Source: Psychrobacter fulvigenes (GTDB lineage: Bacteria; Pseudomonadota; Gammaproteobacteria; Pseudomonadales; Moraxellaceae). Taken from it: DNA of 64,000 bases. The notes below the pieces were generated by a model. It searched no databases. It saw only the letters and a program-made list of their open reading frames with translations, and had not been told where the DNA came from. The translations under genes were made by a program, and so were the position numbers. The stretch lies in the NCBI RefSeq assembly GCF_904846155.1, contig NZ_CAJGZP010000001.1, positions 3,286,001 to 3,350,000 of the forward strand, written 5' to 3'. Below are positions 9,153-26,833 of this stretch, piece by piece. Every line of letters starts with the position of its first letter. The stretch's first letter is position 1.

Positions 9153-9983
9153 TTAAAATGGAACATTATCAGGGAGATTATCCACTGGCTTAGATATTTT
9201 AGATTGAAGAACTTCTTCATTGCTTAGAAGCTCATCTACACCTAGCTCAGTAATTGAGTATGCATAAAAATCGTAACCATCTTGATGATCTGTTTCTATA
9301 GACTTACTTATTAGCCCCATACGTTCCAGCTTAATAAGTGATAATTGAATAACTGATTCATCCACTCCACGGAAATTATTAAATATTCTATGAAACGGTA
9401 AACCAATCGGATCAGCAACGTAACTTTGAAGGCAAGTTGCTAAGAATTTATAATCTTGCTCTTTTAATTTGTAATTTGATGGATTAGCAATAATTGCTCT
9501 TGATTCAGAAAGACTAGAGCGATTTAAAATACTTAAACGAGCAGCTTCCGTTTTGATTAATGAGCAAGCTCTATTAGTTGCAGAAACTAAATCACCATCT
9601 GAACGGTTAGCATCATAGTCAGCAGGAGTCACACCTAATAAGTCTGTTGGTAGATGTATATCTATATCACGAGGCTTAAGAATAAAAGAACGTTCCTTTC
9701 CAATAGCACCAACGAATAGACCAAGTTCAAATATTACATTGTCTCTAACTATATGTTGTTTTTCCTCTCTAATTACAGCTACATCATCTGGCGCAAAAAT
9801 AAACAGTGCAAAGTCGACAGTAGAGGACTTCTCAACTAAATCTTCGATAGTTGAAGATGAGAGTTTAAACGTACCACCTGTCCAAATAGTAACCTCAAAC
9901 TGATGATCTAGATTCACATTAACGGCTTCAGCAATTGGGATACTTTCAACTGAAGAAGCAATAAATAATCGTGGTTTTCTCAA
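9153..9983 (-). CDS. TIR-like domain protein with C-terminal winged-helix-like region
   Basis: Predicted nucleotide-binding protein with a PF10137-type TIR-like domain, as in Cap12/Pycsar effectors. The start is set at TTG 9983 because GGAGGT sits 6 nt upstream (9990-9995). A longer frame exists, but its start lies inside the rRNA terminator. In the 276-residue product, R-L-F-I-A-S-S-V-E opens the domain (5-13), V-T-I-W is at 31-34, and R-D-N-V-I-F-E-L-G-L-F-V-G is at 80-92, with E86 the likely catalytic Glu. TIR domains of this group cleave NAD+ when activated. Residues ~165-250 look like a winged helix (L-I-K-L-E-R-M-G-L-I, then a Tyr-rich beta wing). No cyclase gene is next to it. AT-rich; likely horizontally acquired and paired with the Shedu-like gene. 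Confidence 0.75.
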   Translation of the reverse strand: MRKPRLFIASSVESIPIAEAVNVNLDHQFEVTIWTGGTFKLSSSTIEDLVEKSSTVDFALFIFAPDDVAVIREEKQHIVRDNVIFELGLFVGAIGKERSFILKPRDIDIHLPTDLLGVTPADYDANRSDGDLVSATNRACSLIKTEAARLSILNRSSLSESRAIIANPSNYKLKEQDYKFLATCLQSYVADPIGLPFHRIFNNFRGVDESVIQLSLIKLERMGLISKSIETDHQDGYDFYAYSITELGVDELLSNEEVLQSKISKPVDNLPDNVPF

Positions 9984-9989
9984 CTTATG

Positions 9990-9995
9990 ACCTCC
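9990..9995 (-). promoter_or_regulatory. Shine-Dalgarno that decides a TTG start
   Basis: GGAGGT on the minus strand with 6 nt spacing to TTG at 9983. This is a near-perfect ribosome-binding site and it excludes the longer frame from 10082. Confidence 0.85.
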
Positions 9996-10062
9996 ATACT
10001 TTATATAGTAACAATACAGTAAGTATAGCAACGAAAGCTGAGTAATGGATAGGAAGCCACAT

Positions 10063-10099
10063 AAAAAAAGCCCCCTCAACAATATTGAGGGGGCTTTTT
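10063..10099 (-). terminator. Terminator of rRNA operon 1
   Basis: Hairpin AAAAAGCCCCCTCAA / TTGAGGGGGCTTTTT just beyond the 5S gene. It ends the first rRNA operon on the minus strand and separates it from the TIR-like gene. Confidence 0.95.
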
Positions 10100-10110
10100 A
10101 GGAATAGAGA

Positions 10111-10224
10111 GCTGACGATGACCTACTCTCACATGGCCGGAGCCACACTACCATCGGCGCTATGATGTTTCACTTCTGAGTTCGAGAAGGGATCAGGTGG
10201 TTCCATCATGCTATTGTCGTCAGC
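10111..10224 (-). rRNA. rrf: 5S ribosomal RNA (operon 1)
   Basis: Reads on the minus strand from GCTGACGACAATAG to the complementary TCATCGTCAGC. The two ends pair as the 5S terminal helix. The conserved CGAACTCAGAAGTGAAAC core and GCGCCGATGGTAGTGTGG segment are present. It matches operon 2 position for position in length (114 nt). Confidence 0.97.
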
Positions 10225-10279
10225 AAAGGGGGTTAGATATGAGTCTGTTGTTTTATGTGACTTATCACACTACTTGACT

Positions 10280-10311
10280 GAATCAAGCAATAGGTGATAT
10301 CGAAATAATTA
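10280..10311 (-). other. 3' arm of the pre-23S processing stem (operon 1)
   Basis: This stretch (GAATCAAGC... and TAGGTGATATCG on the plus strand) is complementary to 13250-13286 on the other side of the 23S gene. The two arms would form the long RNase III-type stalk that brings the pre-23S ends together. Confidence 0.75.
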
Positions 10312-10342
10312 GACTTGTATACAAACCACTTGGGTGTTGTAT

Positions 10343-13192
<2,850 letters not shown>

Positions 13193-13249
13193 ATACAACC
13201 CCAAGTAGTCTTACTCTTAAAGAGTTTGATTACTAAGTGTTGTCTGTCG

Positions 13250-13286
13250 TAATTATAACGATATCACCTATGTTTACGCTTGATTC
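13250..13286 (-). other. 5' arm of the pre-23S processing stem (operon 1)
   Basis: Complementary to 10280-10311: TAATTATAACGATATCACCTA and GCTTGATTC on the plus strand match the other arm with a few bulges. Confidence 0.75.
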
Positions 13287-13302
13287 AGTTCTCTTTACTT
13301 TT

Positions 13303-13356
13303 TTAATAACTCACTACTGGGATAACAACTGATGTCGTTAAGTAGTGAGTTATTAA
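13303..13356. other. Spacer hairpin between tRNA-Ala and 23S (operon 1)
   Basis: Sixteen-base perfect arms TTAATAACTCACTACT (13303-13318) and AGTAGTGAGTTATTAA (13341-13356) around a 22-nt loop. It is conserved in operon 2 and is likely a processing or folding element of the precursor RNA. Confidence 0.8.
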
Positions 13357-13547
13357 GGTTAATGACGACACGTGAACATGTCATCACTAACCCAGACTCA
13401 TATCTATGTTTTTAAATAGTCTCTGTGCTCTCGTCAAGTCACAGATTCTGTATAAAACAGAAAGAAGTAATCAATGCCGTCTCGGCTGAATCACTTGTTT
13501 CTATTTATACGTATTTAAATATTCTATCTAAAGCATGTCGTTTATAG

Positions 13548-13623
13548 TGGTGGAGCCAAACGGAGTCGAACCGTTGACCTCCTGCGTGCAAGGCAGGCGC
13601 TCTACCAACTGAGCTATGGCCCC
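13548..13623 (-). tRNA. tRNA-Ala (TGC), operon 1
   Basis: 76 nt cloverleaf on the minus strand with encoded CCA. Anticodon TGC lies in the loop CTTGCAC. The acceptor GGGGCCA pairs with TGGCTCC (with wobble) and the T-arm is GTTCGAC. Confidence 0.97.
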
Positions 13624-13630
13624 ATATATA

Positions 13631-13707
13631 TGGTGGGTCTAAGTGGACTTGAACCACTGACCCCCGCGTTATCAACACGGTGCTCTAACCAGCTGAGCTA
13701 CAGACCC
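13631..13707 (-). tRNA. tRNA-Ile (GAT), operon 1
   Basis: 77 nt cloverleaf on the minus strand with encoded CCA. Anticodon GAT lies in TTGATAA. Acceptor GGGTCTG faces TAGACCC, and the T-loop is GTTCAAG. Confidence 0.97.
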
Positions 13708-13865
13708 TGAGAAGCGTGTAAAAAAAGCACTGCTTTTTAGCTTCGCAAGGAGAATCCTTTAAATAGGATTCTCTATAAGCTTGGCTAGCAGTACCTTACA
13801 TACTAAGCTAATAAACTAAACTAAAGAACAACTTGTTGTGAATTCTTGCTGACCGAATGCGTCTA

Positions 13866-15404
<1,539 letters not shown>

Positions 15405-15518
15405 AATCATGCTTGAAGTCTTCACTATAAATAGTAAGATGACTCCTACTCTTGGCCCATTCTTTTCTGGCTCGTCTCTCTAAATTATGTTCGTAATGAA
15501 TTAACTTTGAGTTTTCTT

Positions 15519-15531
15519 GCCTTAAAGAATG
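15519..15531 (-). promoter_or_regulatory. boxA-like antitermination site, rRNA operon 1 leader
   Basis: The leader RNA reads ATTCTTTAAGGCAA upstream of 16S, resembling the CTTTAA core of boxA. The same place in operon 2 reads CTTTAAAGC. This is a weak match, but location and conservation fit. Confidence 0.4.
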
Positions 15532-15622
15532 ATAATTTTTATAGTTATATGTCCCTAGATAAACGAGGTCTCACAACTTTATTTTATAGCATTCTGTGTC
15601 AGCAAAAATTCACACAAGTTGT

Positions 15623-15651
15623 TCTCTAGTTATGCTTTTAAATAGTGTCAA
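15623..15651 (-). promoter_or_regulatory. Promoter P2 candidate, rRNA operon 1
   Basis: -35 TTGACA (complement of 15646-15651) and -10 TAGAGA (complement of 15623-15628) with a 17-bp spacer. The -35 is perfect and the -10 weak. It is conserved in operon 2 with -10 TAAAGA. Confidence 0.55.
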
Positions 15652-15859
15652 GCTACTGTCGTCCAGTAGTTGATTATATAGGGTATTGCTTTCACTAGTC
15701 GTTTTAACCTTGTTGGTTAATCCTAACTAGCGAGCCGACTATCATATCATAAAGATTAGGTTTGTCAAGCTTTTTTATAATTTGTTTCAATAAGTTAGCC
15801 AGGTTTGTTATATGTAAATTCACATATAAGTTAATCCGGTTCATCTTAATGAGCTGCGT

Positions 15860-15887
15860 ATTATAGACGCTTTATTACTTAAGTCAA
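15860..15887 (-). promoter_or_regulatory. Promoter P1, rRNA operon 1
   Basis: -35 TTGACT (complement of 15882-15887) and perfect -10 TATAAT (complement of 15860-15865) with a 16-bp spacer. A GCGTC discriminator-side context is shared with operon 2. Confidence 0.8.
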
Positions 15888-16019
15888 GGGGTAATTTTAT
15901 TTAGTTTAAAGGTTTCTTGTTCAACTACTTAAGCAGTTGGCTTGAACTTTTAGACTAATATCCGGTTTATTAGAATGATAAACCATTCTTCAATCCCGCT
16001 TCCCTTTCGACTGGGTGGC

Positions 16020-16046
16020 ATTATACGCGCTTTTAATAGGGGTCAA
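16020..16046 (-). promoter_or_regulatory. Additional upstream promoter candidate, rRNA operon 1
   Basis: -35 TTGACC (complement of 16041-16046) and -10 TATAAT (complement of 16020-16025) with a short 15-bp spacer. No equivalent was seen for operon 2. Confidence 0.5.
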
Positions 16047-16348
16047 GCTAATACTAGCTTTTATTTTTTATATACTATAACTGATTGAAATAGCTCATTT
16101 TCATAAACCCCAATAAAGCAGATCTATTCTTGAGATATACAATGAAAGTATTATTTAATTTGGATACAAGACTATCCAGCTAAACAGTTAAAGAAAAATG
16201 ACAACTAAGATTGGTCTTCTTAGACTGAGATTACATCAACTATAGGAGAAGGTAAGTAAAAAGGTATCTTTAAATCTACTCAGCAGTGGAATGCCAATGC
16301 TGGGTATTTGATATAAATCAGAACCTTCTAAATTATAATCTCGCGCAT

Positions 16349-16385
16349 AAAAAAAGCCCCCACAACAATGTTGCGGGGGCTTTTT
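16349..16385 (-). terminator. Terminator of rRNA operon 2
   Basis: Hairpin AAAAAGCCCCCACAAC / GTTGCGGGGGCTTTTT with one mismatch near the loop. It sits in the same position as the operon 1 terminator, but the loop sequence has diverged. Confidence 0.93.
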
Positions 16386-16396
16386 AGGAATAGAGA

Positions 16397-16510
16397 GCTG
16401 ACGATGACCTACTCTCACATGGCCGGAGCCACACTACCATCGGCGCTATGATGTTTCACTTCTGAGTTCGAGAAGGGATCAGGTGGTTCCATCATGCTAT
16501 TGTCGTCAGC
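16397..16510 (-). rRNA. rrf: 5S ribosomal RNA (operon 2)
   Basis: 114 nt on the minus strand. No difference from the operon 1 copy was seen. The ends pair as the terminal helix, and the conserved core CGAACTCAGAAGTGAAAC is present. Confidence 0.97.
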
Positions 16511-16565
16511 AAAGGGGGTTAGATATGAGTCTGTTGTTTTATGTGACTTATCACACTACTTGACT

Positions 16566-16597
16566 GAATCAAGCAATAGGTGATATCGAAATAATTA
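16566..16597 (-). other. 3' arm of the pre-23S processing stem (operon 2)
   Basis: Complementary to 19537-19573, with the same pairing as in operon 1. Confidence 0.75.
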
Positions 16598-16628
16598 GAC
16601 TTGTATACAAACCACTTGGGTGTTGTAT

Positions 16629-19479
<2,851 letters not shown>

Positions 19480-19536
19480 ATACAACCCCAAGTAGTCTTA
19501 CTCTTAAAGAGTTTGATTACTAAGTGTTGTCTGTCG

Positions 19537-19573
19537 TAATTATAACGATATCACCTATGTTTACGCTTGATTC
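19537..19573 (-). other. 5' arm of the pre-23S processing stem (operon 2)
   Basis: Pairs with 16566-16597 across the 23S gene. Confidence 0.75.
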
Positions 19574-19588
19574 AGTTCTCTTTACTTT

Positions 19589-19642
19589 TTAATAACTCAC
19601 TACTGGGATAACAACTGATGTCGTTAAGTAGTGAGTTATTAA
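19589..19642. other. Spacer hairpin between tRNA-Ala and 23S (operon 2)
   Basis: Same 16-base arms as in operon 1 (19589-19604 and 19627-19642), fully conserved. Confidence 0.8.
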
Positions 19643-19833
19643 GGTTAATGACGACACGTGAACATGTCATCACTAACCCAGACTCATATCTATGTTTTTA
19701 AATAGTCTCTGTGCTCTCGTCAAGTCACAGATTCTGTATAAAACAGAAAGAAGTAATCAATGCCGTCTCGGCTGAATCACTTGTTTCTATTTATACGTAT
19801 TTAAATATTCTATCTAAAGCATGTCGTTTATAG

Positions 19834-19909
19834 TGGTGGAGCCAAACGGAGTCGAACCGTTGACCTCCTGCGTGCAAGGCAGGCGCTCTACCAACTGAGC
19901 TATGGCCCC
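19834..19909 (-). tRNA. tRNA-Ala (TGC), operon 2
   Basis: 76 nt, identical to the operon 1 copy, anticodon TGC, CCA encoded. Confidence 0.97.
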
Positions 19910-19916
19910 ATATATA

Positions 19917-19993
19917 TGGTGGGTCTAAGTGGACTTGAACCACTGACCCCCGCGTTATCAACACGGTGCTCTAACCAGCTGAGCTACAGACCC
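19917..19993 (-). tRNA. tRNA-Ile (GAT), operon 2
   Basis: 77 nt, identical to the operon 1 copy, anticodon GAT, CCA encoded. Confidence 0.97.
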
Positions 19994-20152
19994 TGAGAAG
20001 CGTGTAAAAAAAGCACTGCTTTTTTAGCTTCGCAAGGAGAATCCTTTAAATAGGATTCTCTATAAGCTTGGCTAGCAGTACCTTACATACTAAGCTAATA
20101 AACTAAACTAAAGAACAACTTGTTGTGAATTCTTGCTGACCGAATGCGTCTA

Positions 20153-21688
<1,536 letters not shown>

Positions 21689-21906
21689 AATCTTGCTTGA
21701 AGTCTTCACTATAAATAGTAAGATGACTCCTAATCTTGGCTCATTCTTTTCTGGCTCGTCGCTCTAAATTATGTTCGTAATGAATTAACTTTGAGTTTTC
21801 TTGCTTTAAAGAATGATAATTTTTATAGTTATAAGTCCCCAGATAAACGAGGTCTCACAACTTTATTTTTTAGCATTCTGTGTCAGCAAAAATCCACACA
21901 AGTTGT

Positions 21907-21935
21907 TCTTTAGTTATGCTTTTAAATAGTGTCAA
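21907..21935 (-). promoter_or_regulatory. Promoter P2 candidate, rRNA operon 2
   Basis: -35 TTGACA (complement of 21930-21935), -10 TAAAGA (complement of 21907-21912), 17-bp spacer. Confidence 0.55.
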
Positions 21936-22133
21936 GCTACTGTCGTCCAGTAGTTGATTATATAGGGTATTGCTTTCACTAGTCGTTTTAACCTTGTTGG
22001 TTAATCCTAACTAGCGAGCCGACTATCATATCACAATGGATTGGGTTGTCAAGCTGTTATTTTATTTAACTTCAACAGGTTAGACGGTTATTAGCTTTCG
22101 CTTCTATCACTGCCTTGTCCTGATGAGCTGCGT

Positions 22134-22161
22134 ATTATAGACGTTCTACAGCAGGTGTCAA
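22134..22161 (-). promoter_or_regulatory. Promoter P1, rRNA operon 2
   Basis: Perfect -35 TTGACA (complement of 22156-22161) and perfect -10 TATAAT (complement of 22134-22139) with a 16-bp spacer. The region around the -10 (GAGCTGCGTATTATAGACG on the plus strand) is shared with operon 1. Confidence 0.88.
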
Positions 22162-22799
22162 GCACTTCCATCAAGTTATTTGAATTTAATTGCTAACACC
22201 CCTATATAGGACTTCTTACTTAATTGATACTAAAACCTTTTTATACAGATTAGGCTTATTATCTTTATTTCTATTACTTTCATCTCTGGCTCTCTCACTA
22301 TATTATTAGATGTCATTATTATTAGATGTCATTGCCAATAGTTATTTAGTTGTATTCTATATAGCCTGATTTGCGTTAGCCTGTTATTAAAGCTTTATAG
22401 GCTTATTGATTACTATTGAATCATACCTTACTAAGACAGTCGGCGCCGAAGACTGCCATATGTTTTAATAATGATAAAAGCAACTGTATACGCTACCCCT
22501 TGCTATCTGGTGTATATAGAAGGTTTTTGCTATAATATACGCTTTTATTGCATTACTTACTCGCACGGTCAGTTAACTGTATTTAAAGGTCAGGCTGCTG
22601 CGGTTTAAACTGCAACGACTGGTCTACTGCAGCGGTTTGTCCATTATAGTAGCGCGGGATACAGATTAAGCGTATTTAAGGGATGTATATATCACAACAT
22701 ATCACGATTCTTGGATATAAAATTGATGCGATCTTACAGTCATATGATTGATAGTTGCAATCATCACTGCCAACGGATCCAAAAACAGGTGAATAAATT
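22162..22799. other. Divergent intergenic region and thrS leader
   Basis: No gene is visible. The left part is upstream DNA of rRNA operon 2. From about 22540 onward it is likely the long 5' leader of thrS. It contains short palindromes CAGTTAACTG (22570-22579) and GCGGTTTAAACTGC (22600-22613). ThrRS genes can be autoregulated through leader structures, but I cannot show a tRNA-like fold here. Confidence 0.5.
22528..22536 (+). promoter_or_regulatory. Extended -10 promoter, probably for thrS-infC
   Basis: TGCTATAAT on the plus strand: a TGn extension plus perfect TATAAT at 22531-22536. No good -35 is seen, which the extended -10 could offset. It lies about 260 bp before thrS. Confidence 0.55.
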
Positions 22800-24734
22800 A
22801 TGGTAGCGATTACTTTACCCGATGGTAGCGTAAAAGAGTTCGAAGGCAATACCACAGTTGTGGAAGTGGCGCAAAGTATCGGGGCAGGTTTGGCTAAGGC
22901 GACTGTCGCTGGGCGTGTAGATGGGCGCTTGGTAGATGCTTCTGATCCTATCACTGCTGATGCAAAAGTCGAAATCGTAACCCCTAGAGATGCTGATGGT
23001 GTCGATATTATTCGCCATTCATGTGCGCACTTACTCGGTCACGCCGTCAAACAGCTGTATCCTGATGTCAAAATGGTCATTGGACCTGTCATTGATGAAG
23101 GCTTTTATTACGACATCTATAGTGAGACGCCATTTACGCCTGAGCACATGGAAAAGATCGAAAAGCGTATGATGGAGTTGATTAAACAAGACTACGATGT
23201 CATCAAAAAAATGACACCTCGTGATGAGGTGATTGAGATTTTTAAGGCACGCGGCGAAGATTACAAAATCAAATTAATCAATGATATGCCTGAAGAGAAA
23301 CAATTAGGACTTTATTATCATCAAGAATATGTCGATATGTGTCGTGGCCCGCATGTGCCCAATACGCGTTTCTTGAAAGTGTTTAAACTGACTAAGATGT
23401 CAGGTGCTTATTGGCGCGGCGATGCCAAGAATGAACAGTTACAACGTATCTATGGTACAGCATGGGCGGATAAAAAAGATTTAAAAGCCTATATTAAGCG
23501 TATTGAAGAAGCGGAAAAACGTGACCATCGTAAGATTGGTCGTGCATTAGATTTGTTTCATATGCAAGAGCAAGCGCCAGGTATGGTGTTTTGGCACGCT
23601 AATGGTTGGACGATTTATCAAGTGCTTGAGCAATATATGCGCAAAGTGCAGTATGATAATGGCTACGAAGAAATTAAGACGCCGCAAATCGTTGACCGTA
23701 GCCTGTGGGAGCGCTCAGGGCATTGGGGTAACTACGGCGCTAATATGTTTACCACGTCGAGTGAAAACCGTGATTACGCGGTAAAACCAATGAACTGTCC
23801 TTGTCACGTGCAAGTGTTTAATCAAGGCCTAAAGTCTTATCGTGAGTTGCCATTACGCATGGCAGAGTTTGGCTCGTGTCATCGTAACGAGCCATCAGGC
23901 TCATTACATGGTTTGATGCGCGTACGCGGTTTTACGCAAGATGATGCGCATATCTTTTGTACGCAGGCCCAGATTCAGCAAGAAGTCGCTGACTTTATTA
24001 AACTTACCTTAGCTGTCTATGAAGACTTTGGCTTTGAAAATATTGAGATGAAGCTGTCCACTCGTCCTGAAACGCGTGTCGGTAGCGATGAGTCTTGGGA
24101 TTTTGCTGAAAAAGCGTTGGCTGACGCGCTTGATAGCTCAGGGCTTGAGTGGGAATACTTGCCAGGTGAAGGCGCGTTTTATGGCCCGAAGATTGAGTTT
24201 AGTCTCAAAGACAGTTTAGGTCGTGTTTGGCAGTGTGGTACTATTCAGGTCGACCCCAATATGCCTGAGCGTTTGGATGCTGAGTTTGTCAATGAGCAAA
24301 ATGAGCGTGAAACGCCTATCATGCTGCACCGTGCTATATTAGGCTCGTTTGAACGCTTTATCGGCATATTGATTGAGCATTATGCGGGTTGGATGCCAGT
24401 ATGGCTTGCGCCGCAACAAGTTGTGGTGATGAACATCACTGACAAACAAGCGGAAACCTGCGAAAATGTCGTTAGTGAACTAAAAAATGCAGGTCTGCGG
24501 GCTATTAGTGACTTGCGTAACGAAAAGATTGGATTTAAGATACGAGAGAAAACATTAGAACGTATCCCCTATATGCTAGTATTAGGGGATAAAGAAGTTG
24601 AATCAGGCAGCGTCAACGTCCGAACCCGCGAAGGTGAAAACCTAGGCGTGATGAGTGTTTCTGAATTTATTACATTAGTACAGACAGCCGTCGCCGAAAA
24701 AGGCCGACAGAATCAAAAAACAGATGAGGAGTAA
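22800..24734 (+). CDS. thrS: Threonyl-tRNA synthetase
   Basis: Class II synthetase of 644 residues that charges tRNA-Thr. Domains in order: TGS (residues ~1-61), editing domain with [11 protein letters not shown] (His-rich site ~74-84), and catalytic core. The core has the zinc/threonine Cys in M-N-C-P-C-H-V, motif 2 C-H-R-N-E-P-S-G and motif 3 [11 protein letters not shown]. The anticodon-binding domain follows at ~540-640. Full length for the family. An AGGTGA site precedes the ATG. It is co-transcribed with infC: the infC ribosome-binding site overlaps the thrS stop codon. Confidence 0.98.
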   Translation: MVAITLPDGSVKEFEGNTTVVEVAQSIGAGLAKATVAGRVDGRLVDASDPITADAKVEIVTPRDADGVDIIRHSCAHLLGHAVKQLYPDVKMVIGPVIDEGFYYDIYSETPFTPEHMEKIEKRMMELIKQDYDVIKKMTPRDEVIEIFKARGEDYKIKLINDMPEEKQLGLYYHQEYVDMCRGPHVPNTRFLKVFKLTKMSGAYWRGDAKNEQLQRIYGTAWADKKDLKAYIKRIEEAEKRDHRKIGRALDLFHMQEQAPGMVFWHANGWTIYQVLEQYMRKVQYDNGYEEIKTPQIVDRSLWERSGHWGNYGANMFTTSSENRDYAVKPMNCPCHVQVFNQGLKSYRELPLRMAEFGSCHRNEPSGSLHGLMRVRGFTQDDAHIFCTQAQIQQEVADFIKLTLAVYEDFGFENIEMKLSTRPETRVGSDESWDFAEKALADALDSSGLEWEYLPGEGAFYGPKIEFSLKDSLGRVWQCGTIQVDPNMPERLDAEFVNEQNERETPIMLHRAILGSFERFIGILIEHYAGWMPVWLAPQQVVVMNITDKQAETCENVVSELKNAGLRAISDLRNEKIGFKIREKTLERIPYMLVLGDKEVESGSVNVRTREGENLGVMSVSEFITLVQTAVAEKGRQNQKTDEE

Positions 24735-24742
24735 TACCTATT
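24726..24742 (+). promoter_or_regulatory. Shine-Dalgarno plus rare ATT start of infC
   Basis: GAGGAG overlaps the end of thrS and is followed 8 nt later by ATT. The rare start makes translation sensitive to IF-3 level, giving autogenous control (established for E. coli infC; inferred here). Confidence 0.85.
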
Positions 24743-25261
24743 AAACAGTCAAACCGTTTGAACATCAACGAAGATATCAGCGTCAAAGAAGTCCGTCTTG
24801 TTAAAGAAGACGGCGAACAAATGGGCGTAGTCGATATCGATACCGCGATGAAAGCGGCACGTGATGACAATTTAGATTTGGTCGAACTAGTTCCTGATGC
24901 CAAACCGCCAGTATGTAAGATCATGGATTACAAACGTTACCTCTATGATCAAAAGCAAAAAGCAAAAGAAGCTAAGAAAAACCAAAAGCAGACCCAGCTT
25001 AAAGAGATGAAACTGCGTCCTAGTACTGATGAAGCGGATTACCAGGTCAAACTGCGTAAAATTGTCAGCTTCTTAGAAGATCAGGACAAAGTGAAAATCA
25101 GTATCCGCTTCCGTGGTCGCGAGATGGCACACCAAGAACTTGGTCGCAAACAGCTCGAACGCATCATTGAAGATACCGCTGAGATCTCAAACGTCGAACA
25201 ACATCCAAAAATGGAAGGTCGACAAATGGGCATGCTGCTAGGGCCTACTAAGAAAAGATAG
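24740..25261 (+). CDS. infC: Translation initiation factor IF-3
   Basis: IF-3 of 173 residues, which controls start-codon choice and subunit dissociation. The likely start is ATT at 24740, not the first in-frame AUG-type codon. GAGGAG at 24726-24731 lies 8 nt upstream, and the encoded N-terminus [12 protein letters not shown] matches the family N-terminus. AUU starts in infC are the classical basis of IF-3 autoregulation. The N-domain holds [18 protein letters not shown]; the C-domain holds F-R-G-R-E-M-A-H and ends [10 protein letters not shown]. It ends at a terminator; the usual rpmI-rplT genes do not follow. Confidence 0.97.
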   Translation: MKQSNRLNINEDISVKEVRLVKEDGEQMGVVDIDTAMKAARDDNLDLVELVPDAKPPVCKIMDYKRYLYDQKQKAKEAKKNQKQTQLKEMKLRPSTDEADYQVKLRKIVSFLEDQDKVKISIRFRGREMAHQELGRKQLERIIEDTAEISNVEQHPKMEGRQMGMLLGPTKKR

Positions 25262-25310
25262 TAAAGTTGGATAGCGTACTGTTACCTAGCATAAATATCT
25301 AAGTTTTTGA

Positions 25311-25344
25311 CCATCAATATGCTGCGGGATATTGGTGGTTTTTT
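25311..25344 (+). terminator. Intrinsic terminator after infC
   Basis: Arms CCATCAATAT and ATATTGGTGG (one G-T pair) followed by T6. It closes the thrS-infC unit. Confidence 0.85.
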
Positions 25345-25588
25345 GGTATTGGGATACTCATAAACAGAAAGAGTATCATGCTATACCCTACTGGTTTGTA
25401 AACACTGATGAGATAAACAACCTTTTATAAGAAATATTCTCTAACTGTATTTTACAAAATCCATCTTCACGACTTAGTCATTACACGGTAGTCTAAAGGG
25501 CTATGCTATTTAGCAATGTATCTAATACAACGATAACGAATACCTATAAGCAAACATACTTCTTATCTCAGTTATTACAGGAAATTTT
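25345..25588. other. Intergenic region before the TelA gene
   Basis: About 244 bp, AT-rich, no gene recognised. It must contain the promoter of the TelA-family gene, but no clear consensus was identified. Confidence 0.4.
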
Positions 25589-26833
25589 ATGCAAGAATTG
25601 ACGCCACCAGAAAACGCTACTAACCCTAGTATCTCTTTGACCCCACCTGCACCCGTGAAAGAAGTACAGAAAAGTGAAGCGGATCAGATGGTTTCCTTGG
25701 ATAAAAGCCAGATTCCAGAACTGGATGCGAAGGTTGATGCTTTCGTTGACCATGTCCTTACCAACTCTGTTCATAGTCCTGAGTTTCAACAAAACGTGCA
25801 GTCCATTCATAACTTGGGCACCAAAGAGATACGTGAATCAGCGCAAGTATCTAACCGCATGCTAGAGCTACCAGCTAAAAGCTTGAACGATAGCTTGTTT
25901 GATAACTCGCCTATTGCTAAGTCGCTTACTGAGCTGCGCGGTATCGTAGAGGACTTAGACCCGAGTAAAAAAGAGCTGACCAGCTCACGTAAATTATTTG
26001 GCCTCATACCCTTTGGTAATAAAGTACAAGATTACTTCCGCCAATATGAATCAGCACAGTCGCATATCAATGCCGTGGTCACTAGCCTTTATAATGGTAA
26101 GGACGAACTGCTTAAAGACAATGCCATGATTGAGCAAGAAAAAGTCAATATGTGGGAGTTGATGCAGTCTATTCGTCAATACATCTATGTTGGTAAAAAA
26201 ATAGATGAACAGCTTGAGCAAAAAGTCTATGCAATAGAAGCAACTGACCCAGAAAAAGCGCGCATTATTAAAGAAGAGATGTTGTTTTATGTGCGTCAAA
26301 AAAACACTGACTTTTTAACGCAATTAGCAGTGAACGTGCAGGGTTATCTGGCACTTGATACCATTCGTAAAAATAACTTAGAGTTGATCAAAGGGGTGGA
26401 TCGCGCTACCACCACTACGATATCGGCACTACGTACGGCCGTTGTCGTTGCTCAAGCGATGACCAATCAAAAGCTGGTACTTGACCAAATCACTGCGCTG
26501 AACAAGACAACCAGCAGTCTGATTGAGTCAACTTCTGCCATGCTCAAACGCCAATCAGGTGAGATCCATGAGCAAGCAACCAGCAGCACTATTGAGCTTG
26601 ATAAGCTACAAAATGCCTTCAATAATGTCTATGATACGATGGATATGATCAGCAACTACAAGATTGAAGCACTAGAAAACATGAAACAGACGGTAAATAC
26701 TTTGACCACCGAAGTCGATAAAGCCCAAAAATACTTAGATAAATCGAACCAAACTACAGTGCTTGAAGTGTCAAAAGAACTGGATAGTAAAAAGATTACA
26801 GATAAATCGAGTACCACTGATATCGACATCTAA
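25589..26833 (+). CDS. TelA-family toxic anion resistance protein
   Basis: A 414-residue protein of the TelA/KlaA family (PF05816). Almost entirely helical, with coiled-coil character. Diagnostic stretches are G-L-I-P-F-G-N-K-V-Q-D-Y (residues ~133-145) and the conserved C-terminal half with T-T-T-I-S-A-L-R-T-A-V. Members occur with tellurite-resistance and stress genes, but the biochemical function is unclear. An AGGA sits 7 nt before the ATG. The N-terminal ~35 residues are Pro/Thr-rich and probably disordered. Here it stands alone, without ter genes in the window. Confidence 0.88.
   Translation: MQELTPPENATNPSISLTPPAPVKEVQKSEADQMVSLDKSQIPELDAKVDAFVDHVLTNSVHSPEFQQNVQSIHNLGTKEIRESAQVSNRMLELPAKSLNDSLFDNSPIAKSLTELRGIVEDLDPSKKELTSSRKLFGLIPFGNKVQDYFRQYESAQSHINAVVTSLYNGKDELLKDNAMIEQEKVNMWELMQSIRQYIYVGKKIDEQLEQKVYAIEATDPEKARIIKEEMLFYVRQKNTDFLTQLAVNVQGYLALDTIRKNNLELIKGVDRATTTTISALRTAVVVAQAMTNQKLVLDQITALNKTTSSLIESTSAMLKRQSGEIHEQATSSTIELDKLQNAFNNVYDTMDMISNYKIEALENMKQTVNTLTTEVDKAQKYLDKSNQTTVLEVSKELDSKKITDKSSTTDIDI

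Larger units (their letters stand above)
15750..16348. other. Unique spacer between the two rRNA operons
   Basis: About 600 bp separating the conserved leader of operon 1 from the terminator of operon 2. Apart from the operon 1 promoters at 15860-15887 and 16020-16046, I see no gene. A small frame crossing the terminator is not credible. Confidence 0.7.

Noticed and set aside
9984..10082. A 33-residue hydrophobic N-terminal extension of the TIR-like protein
   Set aside because: It would start inside the rRNA terminator; the GGAGGT plus TTG at 9983 gives a clean start at the TIR domain.
16236..16418. A 60-codon minus frame crossing the operon 2 terminator
   Set aside because: It overlaps the 5S end and terminator and has no Shine-Dalgarno.
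22540..22799. A tRNA-like or T-box-like leader for thrS
   Set aside because: Short palindromes are present but no T-box sequence or full tRNA mimic could be shown.
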